A DNA stretch of 64,000 nucleotides from Nipponacmea schrenckii (lineage: Eukaryota > Mollusca > Gastropoda > Lottiidae): contig JAUJPP010000005.1 in NCBI GenBank assembly GCA_030562195.1, positions 28,321,106 through 28,385,105 on the forward strand, given 5' to 3'. The notes beneath the pieces were generated by a model. The model did not search any database. It worked only from the letters and a program-made list of their open reading frames with translations, and was not told the DNA's origin. Shown here in pieces: positions 59,866 to 64,000 of this stretch; the first letter of the stretch is position 1; every line of letters starts with the position of its first letter. The translations under genes and the position numbers were made by a program.

Positions 59866-61953
59866 ACATTTATAATCATTGAATTAGTTTCGCACCATTT
59901 AACAACAGAATCAGTTTCGGATTGAAGTTTTAACTCAAGCTCATTAATTGATTTAGCAGCCGTATAGACTGTTGTGTCATCAGCAAACAAGTCACAGTTG
60001 GAGGCTATATTAAGGGAGAGATCATTTATAAATAAATTAAACAAAAGTGGTCCTAATATAAACCCCTGTGGAACACCATGACTAATATCTAGTTGAGAAG
60101 ACAATGTACCATTGGCAAATGTAGATTGTTTCCTGTTTGATAAGTATGATTTCAAGAATCTTATAGATATTACATTTTTTAATGAGTAAATCGTGCTTCA
60201 CCAAATCGAAAGCTTTACGGAAATCAAAAAAGATCAAACCTGTTAGCATTCCGTCATTAAGAGACTTATAAATATTATCAGTGATATTTGTTAGAGCTGT
60301 CAAACAAGAACTATTGGATCTAAATCCTGATTGATTGATATACAAAAGATTATATCTATTTATGAAATTACTTAGATGACCGTGTATATGTCGTTCAAGA
60401 ATTTTCGAAAGTGTCGGTAATATTGATATAGGTCGATAATTGTTTGGATCTATTTTGGATCCTGATTTGTGAAGTGGTAACACTTTAGCAAGTTTGAAAT
60501 TGGATGGAAAAATACATTGATCAATACACAAATTGAATACATGAGTTAAACAATCAGACAAAATTGGGGAACCGATCTTGAGGAAAATGGGATTAATTAA
60601 ATCAAGGCCTACTGCTTTAGTAGTATCTAAATTTCTTAAAGATTTGTTAACATCATAGACATTAATAGGAGGAATATGGAAATATTTCTCTGGAGGAACA
60701 CGGTCATTAACAAAAGTACGGATAACAGTATCATTTACAATTGATGGTTGGGAAATATTGACTGTAGAGACAGAGAGTAACTGATCAGTTATTTCAGTAA
60801 AATATGAATTTAATTGGTGAGGATCGATTGGAATCTGGTCAAGTTCATTACTTTTGTTGTTCGAGGCGGTATTGATTGCGTTCCAGATTTGTTTAGAATT
60901 ATTCTTATCAGATACGAGCTTTTGAATAAATTGAGCCTTCGATCTCCGAATCATGGATTTCACTTCCTTACGACATTCTCTATAATCATTGGTATTGTTA
61001 TTTTTCTTATGGAGATCGCGTCTTTTCATCATTTTCAAAATATCATCAGTCAGCCAATCTGGTTTTACCGCATTTTTAACTCGTTTGGTTTTTAAAGGGG
61101 CATGGATGTTCAAAATCGGGTTCATTATTTCATACCACTTATTCAAGGCATCTTCAGGATTAGTTAATTTTAAAACAGGATCAAAATTGGTCATTTTTAA
61201 GTGGAGAAGAAAATCAAGTTCCTTAAAATTTTTGAAAGACCTATATGTGACAGAGATATTTTGTCTTGTCTTCGGAATTTTCACACCTTTTTTAAACCAG
61301 GTGAAGCATGTTGGATAATGATCAGTCAATGAATAAACAGGTACATTAATTTCTACAATATTGTTAACAGATGATACAATAACATGATCAATATTGCTAC
61401 TGGTCTCAGTGACCCGTGTAGGAGTAGTAATAATTTGCGTAAGATGATATTGGTTAAGAGTATCGGTCCAGAAGGTGTTCTTATTATTTAAAGTATCTAT
61501 ATTTGTATCACCAAAAAGAATAATTTCAGAATTTTCAAGCCAAACGGAATCCATCATATCTTTAAAATGGGTGTGCCAAACAACTTTGGATTCAGGATGC
61601 CTATATAAGCAACAGACAAGCACGGGAGTGGATTGTTTTTTAAAACGGATTTCCAACCAAATACATTCTATACCATCATGTTCTAAATCATATCTTCTCT
61701 TAAAATTAAAATTATTTCGTACATATAACAGTATTCCAGAGGAACTATTATTACAACGGTCTCTTCGAAACGGAGGGTGAAATCCTTTTATCTTGAGTAA
61801 ATGATCTGAGACAGAGTCATCTAAATGTGATTCAGTTAGGCAAAAAATATCAAAGTTGTCCAAAAGAAGTTTTATTTCATCAAGCTTTTCGTAACAGTAC
61901 CGCGAATTTAGATGTCCGCAATGAATTCCCTTATGTGATAAAAAATTGTGCAT
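59855..61953 (-). pseudogene. CR1 ORF2, N-terminal half: endonuclease and reverse transcriptase
   Basis: Starts at ATG 61,953 (MHNFLSHKGIHCGHLNSR). Endonuclease: LTESHLDDSVSD, GILLYVRNNF, CLYRHPES, FGDTNID, IDHVIVS and LTDHYP. RT: NYRPISILPTLSKILERHI, NQSGFRSNSSCLTALT and LIFFDFRKAFDLVKH. A deletion and frameshift follow near 60,160, then SYLSNRKQS, SHGVPQGFILGPLLF and an intact FADDTTVY. The frame is cut at about 59,866 by the insertion, right after WCETNSMIINVNKT. Confidence 0.85.
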
Positions 61954-62236
61954 AGTATAAAAGAAATATATACATACACATACAAAAGACAAAAAAAAGA
62001 TAAAAAAAAACAAAATAAAAAAAAAACAAAACAATCTAATAATAAAACACACAAGTTAATTCAAAAGGAACAAAGATCACTAAATGTAGAATGAAAAAAA
62101 ACAAAAAAAAACAATTAATATAAAAATAGAAAAGAAACCTCAAAAAATCCCGGAAATTGCCTGAAATAAGGAATCAGTTTATCAAAAAAACTGGCTCAAT
62201 CAACAAAATGGATACGCTGTAAATAAATCAATAGTG

Positions 62237-62518
62237 TTAGTAATATGCCCTGGAAGAGAACCATGGAGACATGGGGAACGTCGGTGGTCTGCGAAAACCA
62301 ATACTTGCATGTGAAGGCTGCCTGAAAGAGTTGAAAATATGAGATGAATTAAAGTTTCTAGGATTGTGAAGATATCTATTTGTTGGTGCACATGTCTGTA
62401 GTTTCGATTTAATGAGTCTAGCTAAAAGAGAAGAACCTTTAAGATTAATATGCACAGAATCACAATACAAGTATTCTTTGATGTAGGGGGTGTTATCTGG
62501 GCACTTTAAAATCAGCAT
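62237..62518 (-). pseudogene. C-terminal part of CR1 ORF1, esterase-like
   Basis: Contains KCPDNTPYIKEYLYCDSVHINLKG and SSLLARLIKSKL; the D..H.N..G pattern is the C-terminal catalytic block of the SGNH/GDSL esterase domain seen in CR1 ORF1 proteins. The upstream part is not legible in one frame. Directly precedes ORF2. Confidence 0.5.
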
Positions 62519-62779
62519 GAATTATCATTATTAGCATGTATGTAACGCTGGTCTAGACCAATGGCTATAAGTATGGAGTCGCAATATACTTTGTGACCCT
62601 GTAAATTTTTGTTCAGATGACACCTCCAGATGTTGCATACCTGGTGTACTGCCAGACTCATTTGAGGATGGAGGTAGTTTTATAACTTCTCCGAGTTTGA
62701 AACCAACGAATGCAACTGCTGTAATTCTGATATCTGGGAAACAGACATAGAACAATAAATAGAACATCTTAATGATAAA

Positions 62780-63232
62780 ATTATACTTTTTAAAGTGTAA
62801 TATTTTATTCTAACTGTATGTTGTGATTGATACAATGTGGCAAGGCGGCAATAACCCAGATATGGGGGAAATTGCTAGTAACACCACATATTAAAGCTAC
62901 ATTGTTCAGTAGAAACACAATTCAAAGAGATTCTAGTCCTGTAGACCGAAAAAACTAGGTAGTTATCATGAAATAATTTTAGTATATGTGGTAAATAGCC
63001 ACTGCTAACTGCTATTGTTTTCTAGTTGTCGGGCATTATTTTACTTCCAGCGATCACGGTGATTTTAAAAGTGTGGTAAAATGATAAAACACACCTTTGA
63101 CTAAACCATGCTCAGTGTCGAATCACTCAAAATAGCGGGGTGGGGGCCCATGATATACTAATAGGCCTAATGTAACCTAGTTAATGCTGAACTGTTACAA
63201 AAATAAATTAAATAATTAATAAAAAAAAATCT
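62780..63232. other. Spacer, nothing recognised
   Basis: AT-rich. No domain-bearing frame or terminal repeat. Confidence 0.3.
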
Positions 63233-63233
63233 T

Positions 63234-64000
63234 ATCCGCCATACTTGTTTCAAACTTTAAACAAGTATGGCGTCTGCCACTCCCATCAAAACCTAAAATA
63301 TGGTCACGCTTCGCTTCACTCTGACTCGGCATCGACAACTGTGAACTTCGCTGTCGTGACATTATTTATACATTGTACATGGCAGAAACTACTAATAATG
63401 TTTGCCTCCCTTTATGATATAGTGCATATGTCAACAACGATATGGTTGAATAATGTGTTTGAAGAGAGCGAAATACAAATTTTGGGACAATATTTTTTTT
63501 ATGGTAGTGTAGCATAACATACGTCAAGTAGGTAGTGCTTTATACAATCACAGATTTATCAGTTATTTTGATTTGTGCCTAGATTTTGTTGTTATTATAG
63601 TGTTATATTATCGTCTTTAGATATGATGAAAATATCTCCATGTTGAATTTGGATATTTGCGTAAAATTTGGTTTTTCTGTTTAGAATTTCTATTATTTTT
63701 GCTATTTATATTTACATTCATTTCTGCTTCGTATATGATCATTTTAGGGGTAAAATATAATAGATACCTGTTGAGACATAATTCTGGTTGATTTTTTCGT
63801 CTGTTATAGAAATGTCCAAGTCGTTCCCCTTTAAATACTAGTAGTTTCTGCCACGTACAATTTATAAATAATGTCACGACAGCGAAATTCACAGTCGTCG
63901 ATACCGAGTCAGAGTGAAGCGAAGCGTGACCATATTTTAGGTTTTGATAGGAGTGGCAGACGCCATACTTGTTTTAAGTTTGAAACAAGTATTGCGGATG
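63234..64000. mobile_element. Long-inverted-repeat MITE reaching the window edge
   Basis: About 165 bp at 63,234-63,400 is inverted at 63,838-64,000 with few changes. Each arm starts CCGC(C/A)ATACTTGTTT and holds an inner hairpin (ATACTTGTTT..AAACAAGTAT), then GTCACGCTTCGCTTCACTCT. The interior (about 440 bp) has no convincing ORF; two frames of about 90 codons share residues only because the arms are repeats. The right end may extend beyond 64,000. Confidence 0.8.

Larger units (their letters stand above)
56742..62770 (-). mobile_element. CR1-type LINE, minus strand, split by an insertion
   Basis: ORF1 remnant (62,518-62,237), ORF2 (61,953 down to about 56,890), and an ATT-rich microsatellite (TAATAATAATAATAGG at 56,742-56,757) at the 3' end, as is usual for CR1-like elements rather than poly(A). 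A 2.26-kb foreign insertion at 57,592-59,854 divides ORF2. The left and right limits are approximate. Confidence 0.8.

Noticed and set aside
60814..61780. Plus-strand ORFs of about 100 codons
   Set aside because: They are antisense shadows of CR1 ORF2, which has clear endonuclease and RT motifs.

Overview
The window is animal nuclear DNA, most likely from a mollusc and quite possibly a bivalve. The evidence is AT-rich sequence with many GT-AG introns, two clear metazoan genes, and a swarm of repeats that match the bivalve 'pearl' (Helentron-derived) elements: tandem cores of about 161 bp, an (ACGG)n microsatellite and a conserved 3' hairpin. No operons, bacterial genes, tRNA, rRNA or CRISPR arrays were seen.

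Left part (1-25,150). The minus strand carries the first 986 codons of NCAPD2, the condensin I HEAT-repeat subunit. I could place 22 coding exons plus a 5' noncoding exon, all joining in phase with no frameshift. The gene leaves the window at the left edge. Its introns hold at least eight pearl-like elements or fragments and three TTAA-flanked miniature transposons, one nested inside a pearl element. Several insertions lie 10-15 bp from splice sites.

Middle (25,150-33,850). Diverging from NCAPD2 across a short shared promoter is POM121, a transmembrane FG nucleoporin. It has ten coding exons that add up to 1,273 codons. Two of its introns carry MITEs. Both neighbours serve the nucleus: condensin I compacts chromosomes after nuclear envelope breakdown, and POM121 helps rebuild nuclear pores. 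A shared promoter could coordinate them, but that is inference.

Right part (33,850-64,000). This is a retrotransposon graveyard without a convincing intact host gene. In order it holds: a head-to-head pair of Penelope-like fragments with a GIY-YIG domain; a Ty3/Gypsy element with gag, protease and part of RT, cut by a minus-strand L1/Tx1-like LINE; a 2.67-kb direct tandem duplication whose edges lie in two different LINEs; a nearly full-length plus-strand L1/Tx1-like LINE with target-site duplication and poly(A); a frameshifted protein-kinase-like pseudogene; a minus-strand CR1-type LINE split by a 2.26-kb insertion; and a long-inverted-repeat MITE reaching the right edge.

All calls come from reading the sequence and from remembered family features. 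No database search was run. Exon boundaries rest on splice-site consensus, phase agreement and protein similarity.
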